From a virus: 36,523 nucleotides of DNA. Location: IMG/VR virus record IMGVR_UViG_3300048837_000513, positions 1-36,523 of that record; one strand, given 5' to 3'. Each line of letters starts with the position of its first letter. Within the stretch, counting starts at the first letter, position 1. Under the pieces are notes generated by a model. That model was not told the origin of the DNA. It made no database searches and saw only the letters and a list, made by a program, of their open reading frames with translations. Both the position numbers and the translations under genes were made by a program. Positions 6,081 through 12,680 of this stretch are shown here, one piece after another.

Positions 6081-6736
6081 TTGTTTTCCTTTGTTACTGC
6101 TTCTTTAATTTTCTCAAGGTCGTCGTTATTTACTGAATATGCTTTGCGGAAAAACTTCTCTGCAATCTCAGCGTCGCCGTTTGACAATTCTTTGTAATAG
6201 CGAAAATTAGCGATGTGTTGCTTTAGCAGGCATTCTTGCCGCATGTGGTCATCATAAACGTGCATAACCTCATCGCGCGAGCACGCTACTTCCTTTTCGT
6301 TTTTCTCCCATTCCTCTAGCTGTTTTTTGTACTCAGTCTTCTCTTTTTCGACGTCCTGCAATTTGCCTTTCAGCGTTGCGTATTTTTCGCGGGAGAAGCA
6401 TTTGCGCGGGGAGATTGGATACAAATCATTGTCAGCCAGAGGATTGCTGTACTTGTAATGCGACCCTGTTTGCCAGTCGTAATCTAGTTTGACGATAGTT
6501 TCTGACGAATTTAAGAAATCGCAGAACTGCGCCGCTTCATCTTGGCAAGTGAAATAAAAACCACCGGCTTCATAAACAACATAGTCAAAGTCTGGAATAA
6601 AAGCCTCCGGCTGCACCGGCCTCGGCAGGTTCTTCACACCATTTTCAGCGCATCTGTATTTCACCAGCCAATCTAATTGCTCTGGTGTCAGTGCTATGAT
6701 TTCTTCGTGTGTCATTTCGTTTATGTTGGTTTTCAT
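6077..6736 (-). CDS. Coiled-coil early protein, function unknown
   Basis: A 219-residue protein. Residues 8-30 contain MTHEEIIALTPEQLDWLVKY, a short acidic helix pair. The middle (FYFTCQDEAAQF) is followed by a long coiled coil from about 120 to 150 (KGKLQDVEKEKTEYKKQLEE). The C-terminus (residues 186-216) is the module shared with the 53-residue protein at 4807-4968. Proteins with this architecture occur among phage early genes without a known role. The start overlaps the upstream stop (ATGA), as does its own stop with the next gene. Confidence 0.65.
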   Translation of the reverse strand: MKTNINEMTHEEIIALTPEQLDWLVKYRCAENGVKNLPRPVQPEAFIPDFDYVVYEAGGFYFTCQDEAAQFCDFLNSSETIVKLDYDWQTGSHYKYSNPLADNDLYPISPRKCFSREKYATLKGKLQDVEKEKTEYKKQLEEWEKNEKEVACSRDEVMHVYDDHMRQECLLKQHIANFRYYKELSNGDAEIAEKFFRKAYSVNNDDLEKIKEAVTKENK

Positions 6737-6981
6737 TCCACCTCCTCATAAGTTTCTTCAAACACTTCTTTTTTCACCGGGTACAACTCGCCTCTGGTTC
6801 CCTTGACTATGTAATCCCCGATTTCGTAGCGTATCCATGTCGAATGTAAGTAGTCATACACCTCCGTTAAATTAAGCCTGACCATGTCGTCTTTTTCGGC
6901 CTGCAAGATCCAATCAGGCATACACCCAAAAACCGCTTGCCACGCCTCTACCACTACCGGCTTTTTGCGATATTTTTTCAT
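6733..6981 (-). CDS. Small phage protein with a GDYIVKG..GE.YP signature
   Basis: An 82-residue protein beginning MKKYRKKPVVVEAWQA and containing IGDYIVKGTRGELYPVKKEV then FEETYE. The pattern 'YRKKPVVVEA ... GD(Y/W)I(V/I)KG..GE.YP......F..TYE' is one of the commonest small hypothetical proteins of tailed phages. No function is established. It is coupled to both neighbours by 4-nt overlaps. Confidence 0.7.
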   Translation of the reverse strand: MKKYRKKPVVVEAWQAVFGCMPDWILQAEKDDMVRLNLTEVYDYLHSTWIRYEIGDYIVKGTRGELYPVKKEVFEETYEEVE

Positions 6982-7181
6982 TTACTCACCGCCTTCAGTA
7001 GAGCCTCGGCCCATTTTTCCATAATGTCGTTGTGGCGCTTTGTTGCTGCGTTAAATTCTTGCCGCCATTTAGTGTGTCCTGAGTCTACTTTCCACAACCT
7101 GTCACTGAGTACATTCAGAAGTCGCTCTAACTCCGCCACCCGATTCTCAAGGTCTGTTTTGCGTTTGAAGAATTTCACCAC
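6978..7181 (-). CDS. Small coiled-coil protein
   Basis: A 67-residue protein with a GTG start (two in-frame GTG codons in a row) after GGGGAAG. Residues 8-30 (TDLENRVAELERLLNVLSDR) show a heptad-like pattern typical of a coiled coil, and the rest is a charged helix. The stop overlaps the next gene's ATG (ATGA). The function is unknown. Confidence 0.55.
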   Translation of the reverse strand: MVKFFKRKTDLENRVAELERLLNVLSDRLWKVDSGHTKWRQEFNAATKRHNDIMEKWAEALLKAVSK

Positions 7182-7186
7182 TTCCC

Positions 7187-7393
7187 CTATCTTTTAAATT
7201 TTAAAATTTTATTCAGTCGTTGAATCGCTGGGAGCAACTTTTTTGCATACTTTTCCGTGCGCTCATTATCGGGGTCGTAGTGTGCCTCAATCCAAATATC
7301 TCTGTACAGGGCGCAAAGCAGCTCACCAACTTCGCCCTCGGTAGACAGGTGTACAGTTTTTTCTGTTCGCTCGGTCATCTCTATCTGTGTCAC
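7187..7393 (-). CDS. Small acidic hypothetical protein
   Basis: A 68-residue protein. The start was chosen at the GTG that overlaps the MazG-like stop (GTGA); another GTG is 3 nt earlier and an ATG 15 nt later. It contains EGEVGELLCALYRDIWIEAH and ends ILKFKR. It is mostly helical with no recognised domain. Tight coupling to the upstream pyrophosphohydrolase gene suggests co-expression only. Confidence 0.5.
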   Translation of the reverse strand: MTQIEMTERTEKTVHLSTEGEVGELLCALYRDIWIEAHYDPDNERTEKYAKKLLPAIQRLNKILKFKR

Positions 7394-7764
7394 CACTTCC
7401 CCCTATCCAGACATTCGATCATGCTCACCGCCACCGCTGCGACCTGGATCAGCTCAGCGCGGTAGTCTTTTAGTTTCTTTTTGTCGTAAGCAACCAAGGG
7501 GTTTTCTCCACACCAGAATGAATCATTAGCGGCTTTTGCCACCTCGCCAACCTCTTCTGATAAAATGGAAATCCACTTAAAAGGGTCATGGTTCTGGATA
7601 CCCCACTTAGCATCCTGCTTCTCGCGCTCTGCTGCAATCTCCTCAAAGAGGCCAGCTCTTTTCCAGAACACCTCAAACTCAGCATCAAATTGATCTGGGG
7701 TCATGGTGGGACGTCCCTCGTTGTACGCTCTAATCTCGGCTGCCAGTTTGTTTTCCAGGCTCAT
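7390..7764 (-). CDS. MazG-like NTP pyrophosphohydrolase
   Basis: A 124-residue protein. The segment EREKQDAKWGIQNHDP then ILSEEVGEVAKA carries the EE-x-x-E metal-binding motif (Glu70, Glu71, Glu74), and YRAELIQVAAVAVSMIECLDR supplies the second conserved helix. This matches MazG-like all-alpha nucleotide pyrophosphohydrolases, which hydrolyse (d)NTPs or signalling nucleotides. The second helix has Gln107 where many members have an acidic residue; this variant is common in phage homologues. A role in cleaning the nucleotide pool or lowering stress nucleotides during infection is plausible but inferred. It is coupled to both neighbours by 4-nt overlaps. Confidence 0.85.
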   Translation of the reverse strand: MSLENKLAAEIRAYNEGRPTMTPDQFDAEFEVFWKRAGLFEEIAAEREKQDAKWGIQNHDPFKWISILSEEVGEVAKAANDSFWCGENPLVAYDKKKLKDYRAELIQVAAVAVSMIECLDRGKW

Positions 7765-7991
7765 CCCTCTTTCGCTCCCGTCTTTCTTCTGAGTCTTTCC
7801 ACGTCAAGATGCAGGCGCAGGATATCGACAATCTTATCCGCGCAATTACACGCAGCGTTGACGGTGTCCGCTGAAATGTCCGTGTCTGTGACGCGGGTCA
7901 TCAGGCCTTCGAGGGTTTGGACTACACGACGGGTATCGAATATCTCGTCTTTTACCGCGACTTCTGTTTGATTCTTTTTAACCAACGCCAT
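7761..7991 (-). CDS. Small hypothetical helical protein
   Basis: A 76-residue protein (MALVKKNQTEVAVKDEIF...) with two helices, the second LHLDVERLRRKTG. It overlaps the upstream zinc-ribbon/HTH gene by 14 nt and the MazG-like gene by 4 nt. Repeated small polar helices suggest a structural or adaptor protein, but no family is recognised. Confidence 0.55.
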   Translation of the reverse strand: MALVKKNQTEVAVKDEIFDTRRVVQTLEGLMTRVTDTDISADTVNAACNCADKIVDILRLHLDVERLRRKTGAKEG

Positions 7992-8784
7992 TTAGATTTC
8001 CCTCCAGTATGTTTTGGATGCTTCTTATGCAATCGCGCCCATGGACCCAACGTTGAAATTTTGCCATTGCATGAATTGCCGACGCCAAATGATCAGGCAC
8101 ATCGGGTCGAAGGTGAGCGGCCACATCCACCCACAGCGCTATAGTTCGCCTTTGCTCGGTAAGGCCACGCTCTGTTACCCAATATCCGGTTTCATAATAA
8201 GGGCAGCTAAATTTGACGAAGTGGCGGGCCATCCAGTGCGACAGGCCGTTAATCGACCCACCAGAAGACTTAAAGATTTTCATCCAAGCAGATTTGATCG
8301 ACCCAGCTTGAGCATTGGGACGATTGAAAAATAGCGCCTGGTCTTTGTGAGAAATTAAACCGGCAATCTTGACCAGCGCAATTAGCTGGCCCGGTTTCCA
8401 TCTGACCCGGCGGGGCTCATGGGTGTATCGCTCGACAATCGAGCGGACTTTTACATGCGGAAACTTTTTTTGCGTCTTTATCTTTCCGTGCTTGACGTAA
8501 TACTCGCAGACGTCTTGCACAAGCTTTGGCGGGTATCGCAATCCGTTGATGTCTACCCCGTTTTGTCTGGCCCATCGATCGAGGTTCGAATTTGATGATC
8601 CGACCTCCTTTGCTAGCTGATCGATTAGCATCGTCCCGGCCAGGCGTCTTACCTTGCGCTCTTGGCTGGGCGTCAATCTGCCTACGGGCTGTTTTTTTAA
8701 AGCTTCGGCACAAACAGAGCACCATTTCGCATTGAGATGCTTTTTCTTTGGCCTGATGTTGCACTTCGGACAGATCGCCTTCAT
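7978..8784 (-). CDS. Zinc-ribbon and helix-turn-helix DNA-binding protein
   Basis: The start was chosen at the ATG overlapping the sigma-like gene's stop (ATGA), giving 268 residues; an upstream ATG would add seven. The N-terminus has a four-cysteine ribbon (CPKC at 5-8, CSVC at 22-25). A helix-turn-helix-like segment follows at about 48-76 (LIDQLAKEVGSSNSNLDRWA). A second region near 130-190 has LIALVKIAGLISHKDQA and SHWMARH, and the C-terminus has ALWVDVAAHLRPDVPDHL. I recall this architecture from other phage early regions beside sigma-like genes. A role in transcriptional regulation is inferred. Confidence 0.65.
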   Translation of the reverse strand: MKAICPKCNIRPKKKHLNAKWCSVCAEALKKQPVGRLTPSQERKVRRLAGTMLIDQLAKEVGSSNSNLDRWARQNGVDINGLRYPPKLVQDVCEYYVKHGKIKTQKKFPHVKVRSIVERYTHEPRRVRWKPGQLIALVKIAGLISHKDQALFFNRPNAQAGSIKSAWMKIFKSSGGSINGLSHWMARHFVKFSCPYYETGYWVTERGLTEQRRTIALWVDVAAHLRPDVPDHLASAIHAMAKFQRWVHGRDCIRSIQNILEGNLNGVG

Positions 8785-9344
8785 ATCGTTATCCAATCCA
8801 CACACAGCTTTGAGTAATCAGGGTCATCTTGGTATTCGCTTAGTTTCTCCGAAAGGAGCGCTGCTTTTTCAATTTCCTTCCCCACGGTACGTATTGCTTG
8901 GGAAACGGCCGCCTCTGTCACTCCAAATATTTCACTGATGTCCTTATTCCGCATATCGTGATCAAAGAAGAGGCTCGCTATCACCTCTTGGCGCAAACTT
9001 AAATCTACGTGATCTCGCCAACCGCTTCTGTCAGGTCTTGAATCTGCTGGAGCATCTCCGAGAGTGTCCAGGAAAGATGGGCCGTCCACTCCATCCTTCG
9101 GCGCGTAGATACTGACGTCTCGATGGCGACAACCTGATCCAGGGCGATAGATGCCATGCCTTGAATCACCATGGCGTCCCCGTAGATAGTCGATAAAAAG
9201 CTGTTTAATTGTCGTCTTTCGTCCTCGGATAAACGCGATAGCAGCTTCTTGAGCAAAATCGTCTGCTTCATGAGCGTATCCTCGACTTCTTGCAAAAGAA
9301 CCGCATCTAACTTGGAAGCTTCTGATTTCGTCATCATCGATCAC
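8781..9344 (-). CDS. Sigma-70-like transcription factor
   Basis: The frame is open from a TTG at 9365 (194 residues). I prefer the GTG at 9344 (187 residues), which has TGGGG just upstream. Numbering from the TTG, residues about 18-62 resemble sigma region 2: SFARSRGYAHEADDFAQEAA followed by FIDYLRG. Residues 125-165 are a region-4-like helix-turn-helix (RNKDISEIFGVTEAAVSQAI). The linker is polar and variable, as in ECF-type factors. Such proteins redirect host RNA polymerase, and this one is a candidate activator of the late operon. It is coupled to the zinc-ribbon/HTH gene by ATGA. Divergence from true sigma factors keeps the call tentative. Confidence 0.65.
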   Translation of the reverse strand: MIDDDEIRSFQVRCGSFARSRGYAHEADDFAQEAAIAFIRGRKTTIKQLFIDYLRGRHGDSRHGIYRPGSGCRHRDVSIYAPKDGVDGPSFLDTLGDAPADSRPDRSGWRDHVDLSLRQEVIASLFFDHDMRNKDISEIFGVTEAAVSQAIRTVGKEIEKAALLSEKLSEYQDDPDYSKLCVDWITI

Positions 9345-9414
9345 TATTGCCCCATGTAAGGTCAAGGCCAGGCGCGGCGTGTTCGATGATTTTTATTGAA
9401 TAATACTTTTTCAT
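9334..9414 (-). CDS. Possible 26-residue peptide gene
   Basis: ATG overlaps the stop of the small zinc-ribbon gene (ATGA) and the frame codes MKKYYSIKIIEHAAPGLDLT then WGNSDR. The 4-nt overlap matches the rest of the operon, and the sequence reads like a protein rather than random codons. It overlaps the start of the sigma-like gene and may serve as a translational link to that gene's weak GTG or TTG start. Confidence 0.35.
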   Translation of the reverse strand: MKKYYSIKIIEHAAPGLDLTWGNSDR

Positions 9415-9548
9415 TCATGATCCCCTTCCTCATCAAAATAGGTCACGAAAATCTCACCGCCGCATTTGCATATCGACGGCGTTGGTTCTTTTAAACTTGG
9501 AAAATAGGATAGACCGCATTTTGTGCAAATGATTTCGGTGCAACTCAT
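9411..9548 (-). CDS. 45-residue zinc-ribbon protein
   Basis: A short gene starting MSCTEIICTKCGLSYFP. It has two CxxC- or CxC-type knuckles (CTKCG at 8-12 and CKCGG at about 27-31), so it can fold as a rubredoxin-like ribbon with four cysteines. The ATG overlaps the stop of the upstream gene and the stop overlaps the next ATG. It is too short for common gene finders. The function is unknown; such ribbons often bind nucleic acid or protein partners. Confidence 0.6.
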   Translation of the reverse strand: MSCTEIICTKCGLSYFPSLKEPTPSICKCGGEIFVTYFDEEGDHE

Positions 9549-9772
9549 AGTTTTATTTTTTTTCTCCATTCTTTAATTTCTTCATCTTTACAAGGCACAA
9601 AAAGCATAGTTGTAGATGTTTGTTTTTCATCATTATCATATTCAATATTTTTAAAAATCAAACCACCAGGCACGACTACTACAGCAAGTTTATAGTCAAG
9701 ACATTCATACTCATGGTTATACCCTTTGCTTATTGTATGAAAATGACGCCTTATTTCAGACATTGAAATCAT
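9545..9772 (-). CDS. Small hypothetical protein
   Basis: A 75-residue protein with an ATG that overlaps the stop of the 32-residue membrane peptide (ATGA) and a GAGGCGG site upstream. The frame is also open back to a TTG at 9820, which I consider less likely. It contains MSEIRRHFHTISKGY and VVVVPGGLIFKNIEYDND, a basic helix and a beta hairpin. No family is recognised. Confidence 0.5.
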   Translation of the reverse strand: MISMSEIRRHFHTISKGYNHEYECLDYKLAVVVVPGGLIFKNIEYDNDEKQTSTTMLFVPCKDEEIKEWRKKIKL

Positions 9773-9867
9773 ACCCGCCGCCTCATTTCCCGAAACATTA
9801 CGATAAATAATGGTAAGCAAACTGTGACCGCGACAACTCGGATAATAAAATCAATCTTTTTTTTCAT
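9769..9867 (-). CDS. 32-residue predicted membrane peptide
   Basis: The frame MKKKIDFIIRVVAVTVCLPL then FIVMFREMRRRV has positive ends and a 19-residue hydrophobic middle, the form of a single-pass membrane peptide. The ATG lies in the end of the previous gene (17-nt overlap) and the TGA overlaps the next ATG. The protein-like composition and the overlaps favour a real gene, but no family is known and a chance frame cannot be excluded. Confidence 0.4.
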   Translation of the reverse strand: MKKKIDFIIRVVAVTVCLPLFIVMFREMRRRV

Positions 9868-10090
9868 TTTCAATACTCGCTAAAAAGTTGCCGATTTCTG
9901 CCGCTTTTTCAAGATCGGGAATATTTATTATTGCCCGGCGTAGATAATAGGTAATGACCTCTGGCGGCGGGTGTGCGTAGCCATATTCTTTAAACCATGG
10001 CGGCATCCCGCGCGCCTCATGCTCGGCGGGAGACATGCTATAATATTCACGCGCCTCGCGGTCGCGGCGTTCGTCGCGTTCATCAAACAT
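9851..10090 (-). CDS. Small charged hypothetical protein
   Basis: A 79-residue protein whose start is strongly charged (MFDERDERRDREAREYYSMS), followed by PAEHEARGMPPWFKEYGY and VITYYLRRAI. The start overlaps the annealing protein gene by 8 nt. Composition suggests a partly disordered N-terminus and a helical C-terminus. The function is unknown. Confidence 0.55.
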   Translation of the reverse strand: MFDERDERRDREAREYYSMSPAEHEARGMPPWFKEYGYAHPPPEVITYYLRRAIINIPDLEKAAEIGNFLASIENEKKD

Positions 10091-10595
10091 CTATTACCTC
10101 GCCAGATTCGTTGACCTGTGCGCCCATTTCTTCGGGTGTGTATGATATACCTCCGATGGCGTCGGGGAAAAGTGTCCTAGCCATTTCAGAAAAGCAGCGC
10201 GCGAAAAGCATTGCCTTCGGGTATTTCTGCCAGGAGGGGTTAGCTAAAAGTGCAGCGCGTTTTGCATCGTCCATTGTGAAAGAAAATAAAACCGGGGCTT
10301 CGTCGCTATGCCGTTGCGCTTTTATTTCGCAGACCGAATCAGTTCTTTTCAATATGGAAATTCGTGCGCGTGGGTGAGTTTTTCTGATTAAGTAGTTCAT
10401 TCCCTCGGCAGAGATAGCTGGCTTCCCGTTGATTACGTTTATATGACTAAACGCCTGCATTGGTGGAAACCCGACCTCTTTCCCTTTGAGAATTATCGCG
10501 ATCGCTTGCTCTGTAGTTTTAATTGAAGCGGGGAGAAACCCCGATTTCAATAGGCTGTCTGCCTGTTCTTTATACACTGTTAAATCTGTACTCAT
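10083..10595 (-). CDS. RecT-like single-strand annealing protein (putative)
   Basis: A 170-residue protein from the ATG at 10595, which has AAAGGG just upstream; an in-frame extension would enter the promoter. The block TTEQAIAIILKGKEVGFPPM, then AFSHINVINGKPAISAEGM and the C-terminal FPDAIGGISYTPEEMGA match a widespread phage protein usually placed with RecT-type recombinases, based on recalled family patterns. Such proteins anneal complementary single strands during replication and recombination. No nuclease partner is adjacent in this operon; the VRR-NUC gene lies in the divergent operon. It is the first gene of the leftward operon, about 30 nt after the predicted promoter start. Confidence 0.6.
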   Translation of the reverse strand: MSTDLTVYKEQADSLLKSGFLPASIKTTEQAIAIILKGKEVGFPPMQAFSHINVINGKPAISAEGMNYLIRKTHPRARISILKRTDSVCEIKAQRHSDEAPVLFSFTMDDAKRAALLANPSWQKYPKAMLFARCFSEMARTLFPDAIGGISYTPEEMGAQVNESGEVIDV

Positions 10596-10622
10596 GATTG
10601 CCCTTTTTTGGTAAAGAGTTAT

Positions 10623-10651
10623 TTGACAAAAAATATACCCTGTAATATTTT
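10623..10651 (+). promoter_or_regulatory. Rightward early promoter
   Basis: A perfect -35 TTGACA (10623-10628) is followed after 17 bp by a weaker -10, TATTTT (10646-10651). It sits 29 bp before the ATG of the ribbon-helix-helix gene, which has a GGAG ribosome site. Spacing and orientation fit a sigma70 promoter for the replication operon. Confidence 0.6.
10632..10649. promoter_or_regulatory. Possible operator: AATAT-N8-ATATT inverted repeat
   Basis: The arms AATAT (10632-10636) and ATATT (10645-10649) cover both predicted -10 elements. A ribbon-helix-helix protein is encoded 31 bp away. Such dimers bind short symmetric sites, so autoregulation is possible. The AT-rich arms could arise by chance. 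Confidence 0.3.
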
Positions 10652-10661
10652 TTTTCAACAA
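10632..10661 (-). promoter_or_regulatory. Leftward early promoter overlapping the rightward one
   Basis: On the minus strand, TATATT (10637-10632) matches the -10 in five of six bases. The -35 candidate is TTGTTG (10661-10656, 18-bp spacer) or TTGAAA (10658-10653, 15-bp spacer). It would start transcription near 10625, about 30 nt upstream of the annealing protein ATG. Confidence 0.5.
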
Positions 10662-10679
10662 TTTTCACGGAGAAATTCA

Positions 10680-10835
10680 ATGGAATATGAAACGCTCGCG
10701 GTACGGTTGCCAATAGCAACCAAAAAGAAACTGGTAAATAAGGCGAAAAAAGACGGTTTAAATGCTTCTATTGTGCTTAGAAATCTAATTAACCTATGGC
10801 TGAAAGGTGGCGAAAAAAATGGCGTTGCAAAATAA
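10680..10835 (+). CDS. Ribbon-helix-helix (Arc/CopG-like) regulator
   Basis: A 51-residue protein from the ATG at 10680, with GGAGA 7 nt upstream. It reads MEYETLAVRLPIATKKKLVN, then KAKKDGLNASIVLRNLINLW. A short beta strand (TLAVRLP), a first helix (ATKKKLVNKAKKDG), a turn and a second helix (NASIVLRNLINLWL) follow the fold of Arc, CopG and MetJ-type DNA-binding dimers. As the first gene of the rightward operon, next to the divergent promoters, it is the natural candidate for early regulation. It overlaps the next gene by 17 nt. Confidence 0.7.
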   Translation: MEYETLAVRLPIATKKKLVNKAKKDGLNASIVLRNLINLWLKGGEKNGVAK

Positions 10836-11277
10836 CAAAAATTACGCGGCAAAGATTTCTGGGTATGGTGCAGGAGTCGGGAAAAATAGCAACAAGGGTT
10901 ATTTTTTCATTGACTTTGATGTCGATTTTGAAACTGTTCGCTGGATGGGAAGCCCAATTAAAGGCGACGGGAATATAAACGATATGTTCCTGGATCAGAT
11001 CGCCGAAGCTGGATTTGATGGCGAGAAACATGCTTTAGCAGATATCGCGCTCGGCAAGGGCAGTAATGTCCTGAATGAAACTGGCGACGTTATGGTGCGG
11101 GTCGCGCAAAAAATGGATGGAAAAGGCGAAATGGTTTGGTCGATAGCCTGGATCGGGGAAACGAAAACTATTTCTAAAGATGAATTAATGAAAGCACTTC
11201 CTTCAAATATTAATGACATGCTAAAGGGCCGATTCAAAAAGGCCAAGCGCGATGCCTTGGGTGATGTTCCATTTTGA
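10819..11277 (+). CDS. Possible single-stranded DNA-binding protein
   Basis: A 152-residue protein from the ATG at 10819; an in-frame GTG 12 nt earlier is an alternative. Beta-rich segments (KGYFFIDFDVDFETVRWMGS, GDVMVRVAQKMDG, MVWSIAWIGE) would suit an OB-like fold. The last residues, GDVPF, resemble the acidic DDIPF tip of bacterial SSB proteins. It lies between the annealing protein and the helicases, where phages often place their SSB. The family is not recognised from motifs alone, so this is inference. Its stop overlaps the helicase start (ATGATGA). Confidence 0.45.
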   Translation: MALQNNKNYAAKISGYGAGVGKNSNKGYFFIDFDVDFETVRWMGSPIKGDGNINDMFLDQIAEAGFDGEKHALADIALGKGSNVLNETGDVMVRVAQKMDGKGEMVWSIAWIGETKTISKDELMKALPSNINDMLKGRFKKAKRDALGDVPF

Positions 11278-12680
11278 TGATACTCAGACCATATCAGAAT
11301 TTAGCTATCGAACAGGTTAGCGCGGCGTTTCGTCGGAAGACACGCCGCGTTATCCTGCAAATGCCGTGCGGTTCTGGCAAGACTGTAATATTCACAACCA
11401 TGATGCAGCGTGCGCTCGCGCGGGGTGTGTCGTCGCTAATGGTTGTTCGCGGAAAAGAATTAGTCCACCAGACCGCGCGGCGTTTTGATTTTCCCGTCAA
11501 CATCTACCAAGGCGCAAACACGTTAGAAGCGCAATCAAACGTGACCATTGCCAGTATAGCAACGCTCTATTCGCGGCGACATATCCCGCCCGCCAGGCTT
11601 GTGATTGTTGATGAGGCGCACCTTTCATTTGGCGAAAGCTATGAATGGCTCTTAGAGAATCTACCAGCCGATACATTCATCGTAGGAACGACCGCGACGC
11701 CGTATAACCGCAAGGGTTTCAAGCATATCGCTGATGAGATAATTTATCCGATTTCGATAACAGAACTACAAGAGCAAGGCTACCTTGTGAAGGGTCGCTA
11801 TTTCTCTGTCGAACGGCCTGACCTTTCGCAGATTAAAATGGTAGGCGACGACTTTAATAATGGCGATCTTAGCCGGGTCATGCAAACCAGACTTTGCGCC
11901 GATACTGTTTCCTCATGGCGAAAACATGCGGAAGGTAGACCAACAATAGTTTTTTGCGTGAACGTGAGACACGCCGAAAAATTGGCAGCACTTTATAATT
12001 CAAGCGGCATAAAAACCGCAGTGATAGAAGCCACAACACCGGACGACATGCGGCGACAATTATTTTCTGACCTCGCCGCTGGCAGAATCAATTGTCTGTC
12101 TTCGGTCGGCGTGCTGACTACTGGAGTTGATATCCCCGAAGTCTCTTGTCTTCAGATCCTTAGACCAACCATGAGCGAAGCCCTTTGGTTTCAAATGCTG
12201 GGACGCGGGACGCGCACAGCGCCAGGGAAATCTGATTTTTTAGTTCTCGACCATTCAACCAATACCGAACGATTTGGTTTTATAGAAGATGAGCGCAAGG
12301 GCGATTTAGAAGCGCAACCAAAAATATCTCGGCGTGAGGCTCAGATAAATATCTCGACCTGCACAAAATGCGGCGCAATATATCGCGGGCGCGGCGCGTG
12401 CCCTTGCTGTGGTGAAGAAATAGAAATCATCAAAAAAGAGCCTGAAATAAAGCCAGGTGAGTTAAAAGAAATCAAGCGTCAAGAGGCGCAAATGAAAAAA
12501 ATAAATTATCTTGTAAGTAAGGCTTTACAGCGCGGATATAAACGTGGTTGGGTTATGTATCAATTGCAAGAAAAATTCGGTGTTGATGCAGGGATGGAAC
12601 TTTACCGGAAGCATGTTAAAAATATCTCATGGCCGGATCAGCCGCAAAACATAACCGACTCGTTACCGAAATCCTTTTAG
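11274..12680 (+). CDS. SF2 DEAH-type helicase with C-terminal zinc knuckle
   Basis: A 468-residue protein with the full set of superfamily 2 motifs: Walker A GSGKT (33-37), DEAH (113-116), TAT (140-142), motif V TTGVDIP (282-288) and motif VI QMLGRGTR (307-314). It resembles phage DNA helicases such as those replacing or loading replicative helicases, and UvsW-like repair helicases. After the helicase core, four or five cysteines (363, 366, 376, 378, 379; CTKCG and CPCCG) form a zinc knuckle. The charged tail runs to the end. The start overlaps the previous gene, and its last 52 nt are shared with the nuclease gene. Confidence 0.9.
   Translation: MMILRPYQNLAIEQVSAAFRRKTRRVILQMPCGSGKTVIFTTMMQRALARGVSSLMVVRGKELVHQTARRFDFPVNIYQGANTLEAQSNVTIASIATLYSRRHIPPARLVIVDEAHLSFGESYEWLLENLPADTFIVGTTATPYNRKGFKHIADEIIYPISITELQEQGYLVKGRYFSVERPDLSQIKMVGDDFNNGDLSRVMQTRLCADTVSSWRKHAEGRPTIVFCVNVRHAEKLAALYNSSGIKTAVIEATTPDDMRRQLFSDLAAGRINCLSSVGVLTTGVDIPEVSCLQILRPTMSEALWFQMLGRGTRTAPGKSDFLVLDHSTNTERFGFIEDERKGDLEAQPKISRREAQINISTCTKCGAIYRGRGACPCCGEEIEIIKKEPEIKPGELKEIKRQEAQMKKINYLVSKALQRGYKRGWVMYQLQEKFGVDAGMELYRKHVKNISWPDQPQNITDSLPKSF

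Noticed and set aside
9005-9337. 110-residue frame on the minus strand inside the sigma-like gene
   Set aside because: It looks protein-like but is fully inside the sigma-like frame, which has recognisable regions and coupling to its neighbour. Kept out as a shadow, with slight doubt.
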